A stretch of 64,000 nucleotides of DNA from contig JARNMJ010000004.1 in assembly GCA_029432795.1 (NCBI GenBank), positions 81,886-145,885 on the forward strand, in the 5' to 3' direction. The DNA is from Pontiellaceae bacterium B12219. Its GTDB lineage: Bacteria > Verrucomicrobiota > Kiritimatiellia > Kiritimatiellales > Pontiellaceae. Positions 1 to 9,422 of the stretch are shown here, piece by piece (position 1 is the first letter of the stretch; every line of letters starts with the position of its first letter). The notes beneath the pieces are model-generated. The model searched no databases. It saw nothing but the letters and a program-made list of their open reading frames with translations, and was not told where the DNA came from. The translations under genes were made by a program, and so were the position numbers.

Positions 1-1
1 C

Positions 2-643
2 ATGGCGACGCGCCGGGCCTATGCCGAAAAATATGTCGATTTCCCATTGGCGGTCTTCCTCATCGTCGCAGAAACCAACGCGTATTTTGGCTACAACATG
101 GGCGTGAACGCAATTGAAGAGAGTTATAACGATGATGTTTGGGATGCGAGTTACATCACTGCGTTAAACCGCCCGCTGGGTGCGCCGCTGGGCGACCCTG
201 TCCGGAATGGATATATCTATACCCGTTCCTATGAGCACGTCGATGTGTGGGTGGATGTGGATTCCAAGGAAACGGTGTTTGCATGGGACAGCGCCGATAC
301 CGATGCCGATGGTCTGAATGATTTGTGGGAATATCGTAATTTCGGGAATGTAACGAATGCCATTCCGTCGGATAATCCGGACTTTGATGCCTACAGCAAT
401 GAAGAAGAATATATCGCAGGGCTTAATCCCAACGTATTCGATACCTTTGAAATCCATTCCTTTACGAACGGTGATACGCTGGAGTGGGACGCCGTCAGCG
501 GCCGCCTTTACACGGTGTATTGGGCGAGCAATCTGGTGGATGGATTCTCCTTGATCGAAAGTAATCTGATGAACGGTGTTTATGTGGTTCCTGAAACCGA
601 TGAGCAGGGCTTCTATAAAATTACGGTCGAGTTAGAGCCGTAA
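2..643 (+). CDS. C-terminal part of a large secreted protein, probably a glycoside hydrolase (5' end outside window)
   Basis: The frame is open from the first bases, so the true start lies upstream and only the last 213 residues are seen. The first ~95 residues, ending in a PLGAPLGDP...YTRSYEHVDVWVDV stretch, resemble the end of a TIM-barrel type hydrolase (inference; family not identified). Next comes a DTDADGLNDLWE calcium-binding segment of the thrombospondin type 3 kind. The final ~60 residues form a small beta module (LEWDAVSGRLYTVYWASNL, then GFYKITVELEP at the end). The same kind of tail closes several other secreted proteins in this window, so it is probably a sorting or anchoring module. 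The polysaccharide-degrading neighbourhood supports an extracellular catabolic role. Confidence 0.6.
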   Translation: MATRRAYAEKYVDFPLAVFLIVAETNAYFGYNMGVNAIEESYNDDVWDASYITALNRPLGAPLGDPVRNGYIYTRSYEHVDVWVDVDSKETVFAWDSADTDADGLNDLWEYRNFGNVTNAIPSDNPDFDAYSNEEEYIAGLNPNVFDTFEIHSFTNGDTLEWDAVSGRLYTVYWASNLVDGFSLIESNLMNGVYVVPETDEQGFYKITVELEP

Positions 644-763
644 CCGCTATGACTCAAACGTGCGATGGCGCGCTGGGAATTCAGTGATACGTTAGAGCGT
701 ATTGATGTGGGTGGAATCGATTTTTAACTGAAGACAAACAGACAGGATGACAGGAACAGTTTT

Positions 764-2242
764 ATGAAGAAACGCAATTTTAGAATTGGAATGATCGGGT
801 CGTTGGTTCTGACCTCAGCCGTTTTATCCGTGTCGGCGAAAGAAGATCAACTGGCGGAAGATCCATTTGAGCTGAATCGGGCAGAAAATCAGGCCCTGAA
901 TAATGAAAAACCCTGGGTGGGGCGTTCACCTGAAGCGTTGCGAAAGTGGGCAAAAAAGAACCTGCACCACAAAGTGACCGCAAGAAATGTCATTATTTCC
1001 GAGGAGCATCCCGAATGGGCGTGGTTCAGGAAATCCGGGCTGGGTCTCTTCATTCACTGGGGCCTTCCGAGTGCCAATCCGGATACCGGCGATGCGTGGG
1101 CGATTCAGTGGAACGAAGCCAAGGCAAAGGCCGGACGCTATATGGAACCGGCCACTAAAATGTTCGGCGTGGCAGACACGTGGAATCCGGAACATTATGA
1201 TCCGGATCAATGGATGGCAGCCATCTCGAAAGCCGGTTTCGGGTATGCCGTGCTGACTACACGTCACCACGATGGTTATGCCCTGTGGCCCAGTGAATAT
1301 GGAACCTGGGATACGGGTGACTATATGGGCGGGCGCGACCTGGTGAAGGATTATGTGGAAGCCTGCCGTAAAAACAATATTCGCGTAGGATTCTATTATT
1401 CCGGACCCAATTGGCATTTTGCCCATGAACAGAAAAGCTTCGGCGGCCCGAAATCCGGTGAATATGTCTATAATTACAAAATGGAAAAGGTGGATCCATT
1501 ACCCGACCTGCCTGCTGAAGTGGTCCGCGCAGAGAAAGAAGAATCGCAGGGGCAGGTGCGTGAACTGATGAATAATTATGGCCCGATTGATGTTATGTGG
1601 TGGGATGGAAGTGTGGCGATGACCGGCGAAGAACTTGCAAAAATGCAACCCGATATTCTGGTGGCACGCGGCAATATTGCCACGCCGGAAGGGGAACATC
1701 AGGCCGCCAGCGAAAACCTGAAAGTCGCCAATGAATGCGGGTGGTGGTGGGAGCAATGCCGAAAATCGGAAAACCGGTTTACGCCGAACTGGCATTATGG
1801 AGTGGAGTGCGAAAACAACCATTGGGATACCAATACCCTGCTGACTGAATTGATCCGCAGCCGCTCACTCGGCGGAAATCTGCTCGTGAATATTCCCCCG
1901 CGCGGCAACGGCGAAATGATGGAGTGGTTCTATGACGTCTGCGATGAAATGGCCGGTTGGATGAAACATTCGCGCGAAGCCGTTTATGATGTCGATCTCG
2001 ATGCGCCGCTGCCCACGTTGGATAAAACGCAGAACTACACCACGAAACGCGGGAATATCTATTATTCGCTGCCGGATGATGAGGGCGTTGTTTTTATCAC
2101 TGACGTGCCAAAACCGAAAAAGGTATCGCTGCTTCGAACCGGGAAAACACTGAAATACGAGTACCAGGACGGCGCATTATGCGTTGCCGTGCCGACGAAG
2201 GATCAGACCGAACTGCCGGACATGGTAAAGATTGTCCTGTAG
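764..2242 (+). CDS. Secreted alpha-L-fucosidase, GH29-type
   Basis: This 492-residue protein has a Lys-rich start and hydrophobic core ending near SVSA, a Sec signal peptide. GH29 hallmarks are clear: FIHWGLPS near the N-terminus of the barrel, TRHHDGYALWPS, GFYYSGPNWHF, and DVMWWDG, whose Asp (about residue 281) matches the GH29 nucleophile. SLGGNLLVNIPPRGNG closes the catalytic domain and a short beta domain follows. By family knowledge it removes terminal alpha-L-fucose with retention. It differs clearly from the two other GH29 copies here (WWDG rather than WFDTP), suggesting a different linkage preference (inference). It stands alone, about 120 bases after the previous gene; none of the recurrent promoter-like elements lies in front of it. 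Confidence 0.92.
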   Translation: MKKRNFRIGMIGSLVLTSAVLSVSAKEDQLAEDPFELNRAENQALNNEKPWVGRSPEALRKWAKKNLHHKVTARNVIISEEHPEWAWFRKSGLGLFIHWGLPSANPDTGDAWAIQWNEAKAKAGRYMEPATKMFGVADTWNPEHYDPDQWMAAISKAGFGYAVLTTRHHDGYALWPSEYGTWDTGDYMGGRDLVKDYVEACRKNNIRVGFYYSGPNWHFAHEQKSFGGPKSGEYVYNYKMEKVDPLPDLPAEVVRAEKEESQGQVRELMNNYGPIDVMWWDGSVAMTGEELAKMQPDILVARGNIATPEGEHQAASENLKVANECGWWWEQCRKSENRFTPNWHYGVECENNHWDTNTLLTELIRSRSLGGNLLVNIPPRGNGEMMEWFYDVCDEMAGWMKHSREAVYDVDLDAPLPTLDKTQNYTTKRGNIYYSLPDDEGVVFITDVPKPKKVSLLRTGKTLKYEYQDGALCVAVPTKDQTELPDMVKIVL

Positions 2243-2556
2243 GGGAAATGCAGCGGCCAGCAATTTCACGTAATGGAAGAAGTGAAGTATGTGAGATCTG
2301 ATTTCATTTTAAGGTTCTACGTAGAATTTCATGGAAGCGGCAACGGATTATTAGAAAGCAACGGATGATATTTTGAAGGAACGCCCATGCACAGGGTTAC
2401 TTTTTTGCTGTCCAAAAAAATGATTTCATGAGCTGTGTATGAATGTAACAGGTTTTTCAGTATAGACGTATACCGCTTATGGTAATCCGTTGGCACCTGG
2501 GAATATGCGCGCTGCGATCCGTTGCAAATAAATTTTCGGAGTATGAGATCGAGGCT
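2243..2556. other. Intergenic stretch without a gene
   Basis: No convincing open reading frame or hairpin terminator is seen here. Part of it (about 2516-2557, CCGTTGCAAATAAATTTTC and following) resembles 31786-31825 in another gap (CCGTTGCGGATAAATCTTC), which suggests a dispersed intergenic repeat. Confidence 0.4.
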
Positions 2557-2600
2557 CGTCCCCTATATGCAGGATAGAAAAGTATTTGTTGAGTGATAGG
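2557..2600 (+). promoter_or_regulatory. Recurrent promoter-like element, copy I (degenerate)
   Basis: TCCC, eight bases, AGGATAG, and then GATAGG exactly 19 bases after GGAT. The layout matches the eight other copies in the window (see 9307, 16038, 17648, 22773, 28227, 32210, 33395, 36215). It lies directly in front of the GH95-type gene at 2610. If the second box is a -10 element, the leader would be very short. Confidence 0.45.
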
Positions 2601-2609
2601 GTCTCGGTC

Positions 2610-4988
2610 ATGAAACTAAAAATAATCTCTATATTGACGGTAGTATTGTGTGGAGTGGGGGGCGTTGTTGCCGGTGCGGAAACAAAACTCCCGGCCATTG
2701 ATTATGAAGCTTTTCTCGGGCAGCACGATATGGTTTGGGATCGCGTCCCCAATCGGTGGGAGGTGGCGCCGTACACCGGAAACGGGAATGTGGGTTTCCT
2801 GTTTTATCAGGCCAAGGGCGAGGCGAAGAATATAATTTCGATCTATGCCGGGCGCCACGACTACTATGACCATCGTGAGCCGTTTGAGGGGAACGAATTC
2901 CTGTGGATCTATCGCAGCCGTCTGCCACTGGGGCATTTTAACCTGGAATCGAAGGGTGAAATTTTAGAAGCCGACCTGCGGCTCGATCTATGGAATGCGG
3001 AATTAGTCGGCACGATTACGACGTCTGTTGGCTCTTACGCGGTGCGCGGCTTTTCGCACAGTCTGCATGATGTGATCTATTTCGAAACCGATGCGGCGAA
3101 CGGCGAAGCCATTAAAATTTCGTGGCATCCGGATGTGCCGTTTGCACCCGTGCGGGCAACGCTCGAAGCGGGCGGCGGCCCGAAAGGCGGAAGCTGGGAC
3201 CGGATGCGGAATGCGCCTTATGAACCGGCGCCGGAAGCGGTGCTGAGCGAAGAGGAGGGCATTCAGTTTTGTTACCAGGCCCTGTATGAAAACCGCGGCG
3301 AAACCACCACCGGTTGGGACGTGCTGGGAGAGGCCGGCGGAAAACAGGTTTTGCTGGCGAGCATTCATCACAGCTTTCCGGAACACGACAGTAAGGAAAA
3401 GGTCGTTAAAAATCTGATGGAGGCGCGTGAGCTGTTGGCGGCGGATACGTTTTTTTCCAGTCATCGGAACTGGTGGAACGACTATTATCCGCTGAGTTTT
3501 CTGACGATTAATGATCCGGAGAAGGAAGCGTTCTACTGGATTCAAATGTATAAATTTGCTTCGGCCACGCGCGGCAACGGACCGGTGATGGATCTGATGG
3601 GGCCGTGGTATCACAAAACCTTCTGGCCGATGGTCTGGGGCGATCTGAATGTGGAACTTCAGTATTGGACGCATCTGACGGCCAATCGATTGGATGTGGG
3701 ATCCTCGCTGCCGAACTGGTTCGACAGGAATCAGGAGCAGCTTTTTAAAAATGTGCCGGAGCATTGGGCAGACAGTGCGGGGCTGGCGACGCTGTTCCCG
3801 CAGGATCTGGTGGCGCATCAGGGCGGAACGGTGCCGGATATGCTTTGCTGGATCCTTAATAACTATTGGCTGCACTGCGAGTTTGCCGGCGATCGGGAAC
3901 GGATGTGCGTCGGTCTCTTCCCGAAGTTACGCGGCGTGGGAAACAGCTATTTGAACTATCTGAAAGATAATCCGGTCGTTTCCGATGATGGGAAAATTCA
4001 TATCAAAAACAGCTGGTCGCCGGAATATCCGGGAGGCCGCGGACCGGATGTGAACTTTACCATCGGTCTGATGACCTGGTGTTTTCAGACGCTGCTCGAT
4101 ATTAATGAAGAGCATAACCTGAACGACCCGTTGGCTCCGGAATGGCAGAACGTGCTGGATAATCTGGTGGAATTTCAGATCGATGAAAACGGTTTGCGGA
4201 TCGGAGCAACCATTCCGTTTGAAAAACCGCATCGTCACTATTCCCACCTGCTGCCGTTCTATCCGCTGGCTGTGCTGACGCCGGACACACCGGAAAACGC
4301 AGCGCTCATGCGGACCACGCTGGATCATTGGCTGGATGTGACCTTTAACCGCGAACAGAAAGATTCCGCCATGGCGGTGACCGGCTATACCGCTACCGGA
4401 GCGGCCTCGATGTATGCCTGGCTGGGCGATTCAGATCAGGCCTATCACTATCTGGATTTCCTGATCCAGCACAACCGGGTTTCGCCGACGACGATGTATG
4501 CCGAAGGCAATCCGGTGATTGAAAGTCCGCTCTCTTTTGCGACCTGCATTCACGATATGCTGCTGCAGAGCTGGGGCGGAAAGATCCGGGTGTTTCCTGC
4601 TGCACCGAAACTGTGGGGCGATGTTGCCTTTAAGGATTTTCGAACGCAGGGCGCCTTTCTGGTCAGTGCCAAAAAGAGCGATGGAGTCACGCAGTTTGTG
4701 GAGGTGAAGAGCCTGATGGGATCGCCGTGTTTTGTGCAGACGGATATTCCGAAACCAAAAATCTATATCAACGGGAAACCCGCCCGGAAGAGTGAGGTGC
4801 GGGTCGATGGCAGCATGTATCAGATTGCCCTTAAAAAGGGCGGCACGGTTCTCTTTTCCGCAATGGCGTTGGAGGATACGGACTTAAGCATTCAGCCGAT
4901 TCCGGTCAGCGAAGCCGATAGAAACCTGTTTGGCCTGAGTGAAAAAACGTCGCGCCTTCCCGGGCATAAACATTATTACAGGAAGTAG
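2610..4988 (+). CDS. Secreted GH95-like (alpha/alpha six-hairpin) glycosidase
   Basis: The ATG at 2610 is chosen over an in-frame TTG at 2586 because the signal peptide (MKLKIISILTVVLCGVG...) begins there. The 792-residue protein has a beta-sandwich N-domain with PYTGNGNVGFLFY, equivalent to the PLGNGRLGAM signature of GH95. An alpha/alpha barrel follows with GDLNVELQYW (canonical GH95: NINxxMNYW), NSWSPEY (Glu is the expected acid) and HRHYSHLLPFYP. GH95 enzymes are inverting alpha-L-fucosidases or alpha-L-galactosidases. The first Asn of the usual NxN pair is Asp here (DLN), so substrate or activity may differ. It is followed after only 11 bases by a sulfatase, so the two are probably co-transcribed and act in sequence. 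Confidence 0.75.
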   Translation: MKLKIISILTVVLCGVGGVVAGAETKLPAIDYEAFLGQHDMVWDRVPNRWEVAPYTGNGNVGFLFYQAKGEAKNIISIYAGRHDYYDHREPFEGNEFLWIYRSRLPLGHFNLESKGEILEADLRLDLWNAELVGTITTSVGSYAVRGFSHSLHDVIYFETDAANGEAIKISWHPDVPFAPVRATLEAGGGPKGGSWDRMRNAPYEPAPEAVLSEEEGIQFCYQALYENRGETTTGWDVLGEAGGKQVLLASIHHSFPEHDSKEKVVKNLMEARELLAADTFFSSHRNWWNDYYPLSFLTINDPEKEAFYWIQMYKFASATRGNGPVMDLMGPWYHKTFWPMVWGDLNVELQYWTHLTANRLDVGSSLPNWFDRNQEQLFKNVPEHWADSAGLATLFPQDLVAHQGGTVPDMLCWILNNYWLHCEFAGDRERMCVGLFPKLRGVGNSYLNYLKDNPVVSDDGKIHIKNSWSPEYPGGRGPDVNFTIGLMTWCFQTLLDINEEHNLNDPLAPEWQNVLDNLVEFQIDENGLRIGATIPFEKPHRHYSHLLPFYPLAVLTPDTPENAALMRTTLDHWLDVTFNREQKDSAMAVTGYTATGAASMYAWLGDSDQAYHYLDFLIQHNRVSPTTMYAEGNPVIESPLSFATCIHDMLLQSWGGKIRVFPAAPKLWGDVAFKDFRTQGAFLVSAKKSDGVTQFVEVKSLMGSPCFVQTDIPKPKIYINGKPARKSEVRVDGSMYQIALKKGGTVLFSAMALEDTDLSIQPIPVSEADRNLFGLSEKTSRLPGHKHYYRK

Positions 4989-4999
4989 ATGGGGATAGT

Positions 5000-6514
5000 A
5001 TGAATATTAAAAAAATGCAGATTCTGACTCTGGGGTTACTGGCCGTTCTTGGTGTTGTTCATGCGGCAGAAAAGCCGAACGTGATTTTTGTGTTCTCGGA
5101 TGACCAGCGTTTTGATTCGCTCGGTGTTACGGGTGAGCGGGTGGGGGAGACACCGCACCTGGATCAACTGGCCAAAGATGGCGTGTTGTTTCGACAGGCC
5201 TTTGTCACAAGCCCGATCTGCGGGCCCAGCCGTGCCAATATTTTCACGGCGCAGTGGGAGCGCAAAAACCGGATCGGATTCAGCAGCGTTTCCCATAATA
5301 TGATTTCAGAGGAAACGTTCGGGAACAGTTTTTTAATGCAGTTCAAACAGGCGGGCTACTCGACGGCCTTCATCGGGAAACATCATACCAAAATCGCCGA
5401 CCGTAAGAATACGCCTCTGCGGGAAAACATCGACTTTTGCTACTACGGCGAAGGTCATCTCGGATTTTATCCGGGGGACAAAGGCAAGACATTTACCAAC
5501 CTGAAGAACAAGTCCCAGATCGAGGGATTGTTCGAGGCCTTCGAGGCGTACATTCAGCCGGGGAAAGCCTATGACTATTTCTATGAGGATGCGGACCCTT
5601 CGATCAAAGACATCCTGCAGCGGCGCGATCCGGACAAACCGTTCTGCGCGTGGATCAATTTTAATCTGCCGCATCAGGCCAGTCTGGGGGGAATGGGATC
5701 GCGGCCGGAAGACCCGCAGTTTTATTCAACGCTCTATGCCGATAAGGTCGATCAGTTTACATTGCCGGATGGGTATCCCGACAATCTGACACTGCCTGCC
5801 AATGTAATTACGTCGGAAGAGCAACCCGGATATTATCGTTTCTCCCCGAAAAGCCTGCAGAACAATCTGCTTCAAACCGCACGGGGCGTCTATGGAATTG
5901 ATCAGTTTGTCGGAAATCTCAGAACACTGCTGGCCGACCTGGGCGAGGATCAAAACACCATCATCGTGTACTGTTCCGACAACGGATTGCTTTACGGCGA
6001 GCACGGCCTGGGCGGCAAGACCATGCTCTATGAAGAATCGGTGCATGTGCCTCTGATCGTCTATTCGCCGTTTCTGCCGAAACGGGAACGTGGTAAAGAG
6101 CTTGATGAGCTGGTTATTGCGCAGGATATTCCGGCCACCCTGCTGGATCTCTGCGGTCTGCCGATTCCGTCTACCTATCAGAGCCAAAGCATGAAACCGT
6201 TGCTGGAAGGAAAGAAGGTGGCGTGGAGGAAGGAGGTCTTTCTGGAAAATCTCTTCACGGATCAGGGATATCCGCGGCAGGAAGGCGTACGCAGCAGCGA
6301 CTATAAATATATCCGCTATTATTCCAAAGAGAGCGACCGGAAACACTATCTGCCCGAAGGCGTTGAAGGCGAAGAACCGATCTATGAAGAGCTGTTCAAT
6401 ATTAAAAACGATCCGACCGAACAGAACAATCTGGCCAACAACCCTGAGTATGCGGAAATTCTTAACGCACACCGTAAGCGCTGCCGGGAACTGGTGACCG
6501 AGCTTGCGAATTAG
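5000..6514 (+). CDS. Secreted S1-type sulfatase (CGPSR)
   Basis: This 504-residue arylsulfatase-fold protein has a signal peptide (to about HAA, residue 23). Metal-binding Asp residues sit in VFSDDQRFDSLG (34-35). The formylglycine site is Cys74 in ICGPSRANIFTA; position +6 has Ala where Gly is usual. GKHHTK and YCSDNGLLYGEHGLGGK supply further active-site residues. By family knowledge, Cys is converted to formylglycine by a maturation enzyme, which is not in the window, and the enzyme then hydrolyses sulfate esters. It is coupled to the GH95-like gene just upstream, which suggests desulfation of the fucosyl substrate or product of that enzyme. Confidence 0.9.
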   Translation: MNIKKMQILTLGLLAVLGVVHAAEKPNVIFVFSDDQRFDSLGVTGERVGETPHLDQLAKDGVLFRQAFVTSPICGPSRANIFTAQWERKNRIGFSSVSHNMISEETFGNSFLMQFKQAGYSTAFIGKHHTKIADRKNTPLRENIDFCYYGEGHLGFYPGDKGKTFTNLKNKSQIEGLFEAFEAYIQPGKAYDYFYEDADPSIKDILQRRDPDKPFCAWINFNLPHQASLGGMGSRPEDPQFYSTLYADKVDQFTLPDGYPDNLTLPANVITSEEQPGYYRFSPKSLQNNLLQTARGVYGIDQFVGNLRTLLADLGEDQNTIIVYCSDNGLLYGEHGLGGKTMLYEESVHVPLIVYSPFLPKRERGKELDELVIAQDIPATLLDLCGLPIPSTYQSQSMKPLLEGKKVAWRKEVFLENLFTDQGYPRQEGVRSSDYKYIRYYSKESDRKHYLPEGVEGEEPIYEELFNIKNDPTEQNNLANNPEYAEILNAHRKRCRELVTELAN

Positions 6515-6550
6515 AACGGAGACCTTTCTGCCGGAGTCTTCATTTACTGC

Positions 6551-7216
6551 TTAGTGCTTATGTTTAAAAAGACCGAGGGTATGGGCTTTGTCGATGGCGG
6601 ACGGGGCATTGGCCACATTGAGCTTCTGGTAGATGTGGCCGGTGTGAGTTACGACGGTATAGACGCTGATGCCCAGCATTTCTCCGATCTCTTTTTTTAA
6701 ATGGCCCTTGGCAACCAGGGTGAGGATCTCCATTTCGCGGTCGGAAAGGGCAGGGAGCGTTTCTTCTTTCTGAGGGGGAGCTTTCAGTGTGGCCAGAATA
6801 TGTTTTGCCACACCGGCATCAATCGGTGCTCCGCCTTCCATTACGGTTTTGATGCCGTCAGTGATGGTTTTTACCGTTGAAGATTTTAAGAGGTAGCCCG
6901 TTGCTCCGAGTGTGATGGCTTTCAGCACATCCCCTTCCTGGTTGGATTGAGAGAGGATGATGATTTTGGCGTCCGGGACGGTTGATGCAAAATAGGGGAT
7001 TGCATCGAGTCCGGACATGCCGGGGAGATTCAGGTCGAGCAGGATAATATCCGGCTCTATACGGGTAGACATATCCTGCAGGCTTCGCAGCGCGCGTTCC
7101 GCCGTGCCGAATTCACTGACCAGTTCAATGCCGGACGCTTTTTGCAGGGCGATTTCGATGACCTCGCGGTACTCGGGATGGTCTTCAACCATCATGACTC
7201 GTATGTTTTTTTTCAT
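6551..7216 (-). CDS. NarL/LuxR-family response regulator
   Basis: The 221-residue protein has a receiver domain (VEDHPEY acidic pocket; phospho-acceptor Asp61 in LLDLNLPGMSG; ILSQS; GYLLKSS lysine) and a C-terminal LuxR-type helix-turn-helix (LSDREMEILTLVAKGHLKKEIGEMLGIS...VNVAN-type end). Its ATG overlaps the stop codon of the histidine kinase by four bases (ATGA), so the two are translationally coupled. It is probably phosphorylated by that kinase and regulates transcription. Lying inside the sulfatase/fucosidase cluster, it is the best local candidate for a regulator of that regulon (inference). Confidence 0.93.
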   Translation of the reverse strand: MKKNIRVMMVEDHPEYREVIEIALQKASGIELVSEFGTAERALRSLQDMSTRIEPDIILLDLNLPGMSGLDAIPYFASTVPDAKIIILSQSNQEGDVLKAITLGATGYLLKSSTVKTITDGIKTVMEGGAPIDAGVAKHILATLKAPPQKEETLPALSDREMEILTLVAKGHLKKEIGEMLGISVYTVVTHTGHIYQKLNVANAPSAIDKAHTLGLFKHKH

Positions 7217-9222
7217 TTGAGGCCTCGATTTATATGTCTGTGTTTACGAATGCGAAGTTTCAGGTGAATGCTGGTTCCGCCCGTGGGCGGCGTTTCAACG
7301 GTAACCTTGGCGCCGAGGAGCCGAGCCCTGCGCTTTAGCGATTTCGGGATTCCGTTTCCGCTGGGCTCGGCCAGGCCGCGCCCGTTATCGGAAATGGTCA
7401 GCTGGAGTTCCCTCGGACGGACTTTCAGTTCCGTGCTGAACCGGGTGGCACCGGAGTGGCGACTGATGTTGACGAGCGATTCTTTGTAGAAGAGGAAAAG
7501 GTCGACGCAGTTTCGGCGATTGAGCTGGTCGAGATATTCCTCGCCTTCGATGGAAAGTTTGTGGTCGAGCTTGGCCAGACTTCGCTGGGCAGCGCGCTGC
7601 ATATCCGCAACGAGTCCTTTGTAAAGATCTTCCGAGTTGAGCATGTCAGTGCATGTGCGTACGGCGATGCCCGAACGTTCGGTTACCGCCCGGATGCGTT
7701 GATGGAAGGTGGCCAGTTCATCGGGGTCATCTTTGCAGTCTTCAGCGAGATCGCTCAGCAAGCCGATGGTGTGCAGGTTGGCTCCCAGCTCGTCGTGCAG
7801 GTCGGCGGCGATGCGCTGTTCGATCTGCCGGATTTTCCGCATTCTGAAAATGCGTTCGATGAGAACGGTCAGGATAATTCCGGTTGCCAGCAGGGCCGAA
7901 AGCCATCCCATTCGTTGCAGGATGGCTTTTTGGCGGTCGTAACACAGGTTGAGTGCGCGTGCTACAAGAGGACGTTCTGTTTCCAGGTCGTGGCGTCGGG
8001 CCAGTTGTTTCATCCAGTCGCGAATGGACAGAATGCTCCCGTACATATTACGACCGTCCGTGAGCAGGGATATGGGCCTGTTCGGATTTTCAGTGACATC
8101 GATTCCCGTTATGGTTTTTCCGAGCGCAACATTGACGCCTCCGGAATATAATTCGATTTCAGCAAAACCGAATCGGGGGGCTTCCGGGCCATAGAGCGGA
8201 TCTTCGGCCGGGGCGTTTATGCTCAGGCGGAAAAAGCGATTCGTGGTTTCGGGAAAGGTCCACATCATGATCGGAGCCATGTCGTAGATGGATTGGAGGT
8301 GCAGGTTGATTACAGTTTCCGCATCCAGGAAATCCGCTTGCGAGGCGGCTTCGAGAAGCATTTTATGAGGAATGGCAAAGTCGCTCGGCAGAGACTGGGG
8401 TAGGACATCGCTCGGGTCGACCGCATGGAGGTGCAGGCGAGAGACGGGATGGGGTTTGCCCAGGTCGACGGTCAGTGAAGGGGAAATATTGGTGGTGAAG
8501 CGGCTGATGAACGCAACGCTTCCAGCTTCCGAGGCGGCATCCATCAGATAGGGAACGGACCCGTCCACGAGGAAGCGTGTGTCCCATGCGAGCCCGTCGC
8601 GCCGGTTCGATCTGGCGCTAACCGATTGGTGTAACGCCACATTTTCATGTCCGCTAAGTGCCAGGATTTCGGATAATTGAAATACGTATTGTTCGTCGAA
8701 AGCCCGAAGCGAAAGCTGATCGGCCTCAATTCGGATCCACGAGGCTGAGAAACCGTCGCAGGGAATAAAAAACGGGGCCGTGCGGGGCAGGATGTGCGCT
8801 GCTTCGGAATATTCGGAAAGAACCGTCCCTTCCTGATCGCCATCGGTTCCGGCAATCAGACGGAAGGCTTTAGGAAAACCGTCTGCCTGAAATCCCGTTT
8901 TGGCATCGCGCCGGATGACCGGAACGAGAATAACTTCATCCAGCGGGTATTCGGCTCCGAAATCGATTTGGATCCATTCTGAATCATATTCACTTTCATG
9001 GACGATGGAGCGGTATCCGATTGCGCCGGTTCCGCTTCGCAGACTGTAGTCGGCCAGCGTCGTCAGCTCGCCGTCGATTTCCGTCAGTCGGTGCTTGAGC
9101 CAGGCGAGCGACTGGTTCTGTAAACCGGCGGAGGGGGCCGGCTCTGTGGCCGCACAAAGGGCTGCGGGCAGCAGGACGGCAATGAACGGCAGGAGCCGCG
9201 ATCTGTTTTTATTTTTTTTCAT
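7213..9222 (-). CDS. Membrane sensor histidine kinase (HisKA_3 / NarX-DegS type) with lectin-like periplasmic domains
   Basis: The start at 9222 is preferred to 9309 because a signal peptide (MKKNKNRSRLLPFIAVLLPAALCA) begins there. The periplasmic half (about residues 30-415) holds two or three F5/8 type C (discoidin)-like beta domains, for example SEWIQIDFGAEYPLDEVILVP and NVALGKTI...LTDG, a fold known for sugar binding. One transmembrane segment (GWLSALLATGIILTVLIE) precedes ADLHDELGANLHTIGLLSDL, whose His476 is the HisKA_3 phospho-acceptor. The HATPase domain shows KESLVNISRHS and DNGRGL. It probably senses a glycan or its oligosaccharides and signals to the response regulator encoded next. 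It is divergent from the gene at 9423. Confidence 0.9.
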   Translation of the reverse strand: MKKNKNRSRLLPFIAVLLPAALCAATEPAPSAGLQNQSLAWLKHRLTEIDGELTTLADYSLRSGTGAIGYRSIVHESEYDSEWIQIDFGAEYPLDEVILVPVIRRDAKTGFQADGFPKAFRLIAGTDGDQEGTVLSEYSEAAHILPRTAPFFIPCDGFSASWIRIEADQLSLRAFDEQYVFQLSEILALSGHENVALHQSVSARSNRRDGLAWDTRFLVDGSVPYLMDAASEAGSVAFISRFTTNISPSLTVDLGKPHPVSRLHLHAVDPSDVLPQSLPSDFAIPHKMLLEAASQADFLDAETVINLHLQSIYDMAPIMMWTFPETTNRFFRLSINAPAEDPLYGPEAPRFGFAEIELYSGGVNVALGKTITGIDVTENPNRPISLLTDGRNMYGSILSIRDWMKQLARRHDLETERPLVARALNLCYDRQKAILQRMGWLSALLATGIILTVLIERIFRMRKIRQIEQRIAADLHDELGANLHTIGLLSDLAEDCKDDPDELATFHQRIRAVTERSGIAVRTCTDMLNSEDLYKGLVADMQRAAQRSLAKLDHKLSIEGEEYLDQLNRRNCVDLFLFYKESLVNISRHSGATRFSTELKVRPRELQLTISDNGRGLAEPSGNGIPKSLKRRARLLGAKVTVETPPTGGTSIHLKLRIRKHRHINRGLK

Positions 9223-9306
9223 GGATATTCTATGCGCATGGGCGGTGAAATTTATGCCGTTGCGTATTCTGATGGTCGGACTGTATCGGTTATCAGGCAT
9301 TAAGGT

Positions 9307-9350
9307 CATCCCAAAAAATGAGGATAGGCAGGGGCTAGGAAGAAGATACG
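9307..9350 (+). promoter_or_regulatory. Recurrent promoter-like element, copy A
   Basis: CATCCC, AAAAAATG, AGGATAGGCAG, then 19 bases after GGAT the box GATACG. It lies 72 bases before the start at 9423, in the divergent region between the kinase gene and the large hydrolase-like gene. Confidence 0.6.
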
Positions 9351-9422
9351 CTGAAAGCAGAAATGGGAGAAGGCACGCATCTGATTACTTTCCTTCCTAT
9401 TGGTACTAAAGAGGATGAAACC

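Noticed and set aside
4990..5000. GGGGATAG just before the sulfatase start at 5000 as another promoter-like element
   Set aside because: It lies directly at the start codon within an 11-base intergenic gap, lacks the left arm and the +19 box would be inside the gene; probably chance.
7456..8151. 231-residue open frame antisense to the histidine kinase
   Set aside because: No motifs or ribosome site; it lies opposite the HisKA_3/HATPase region.
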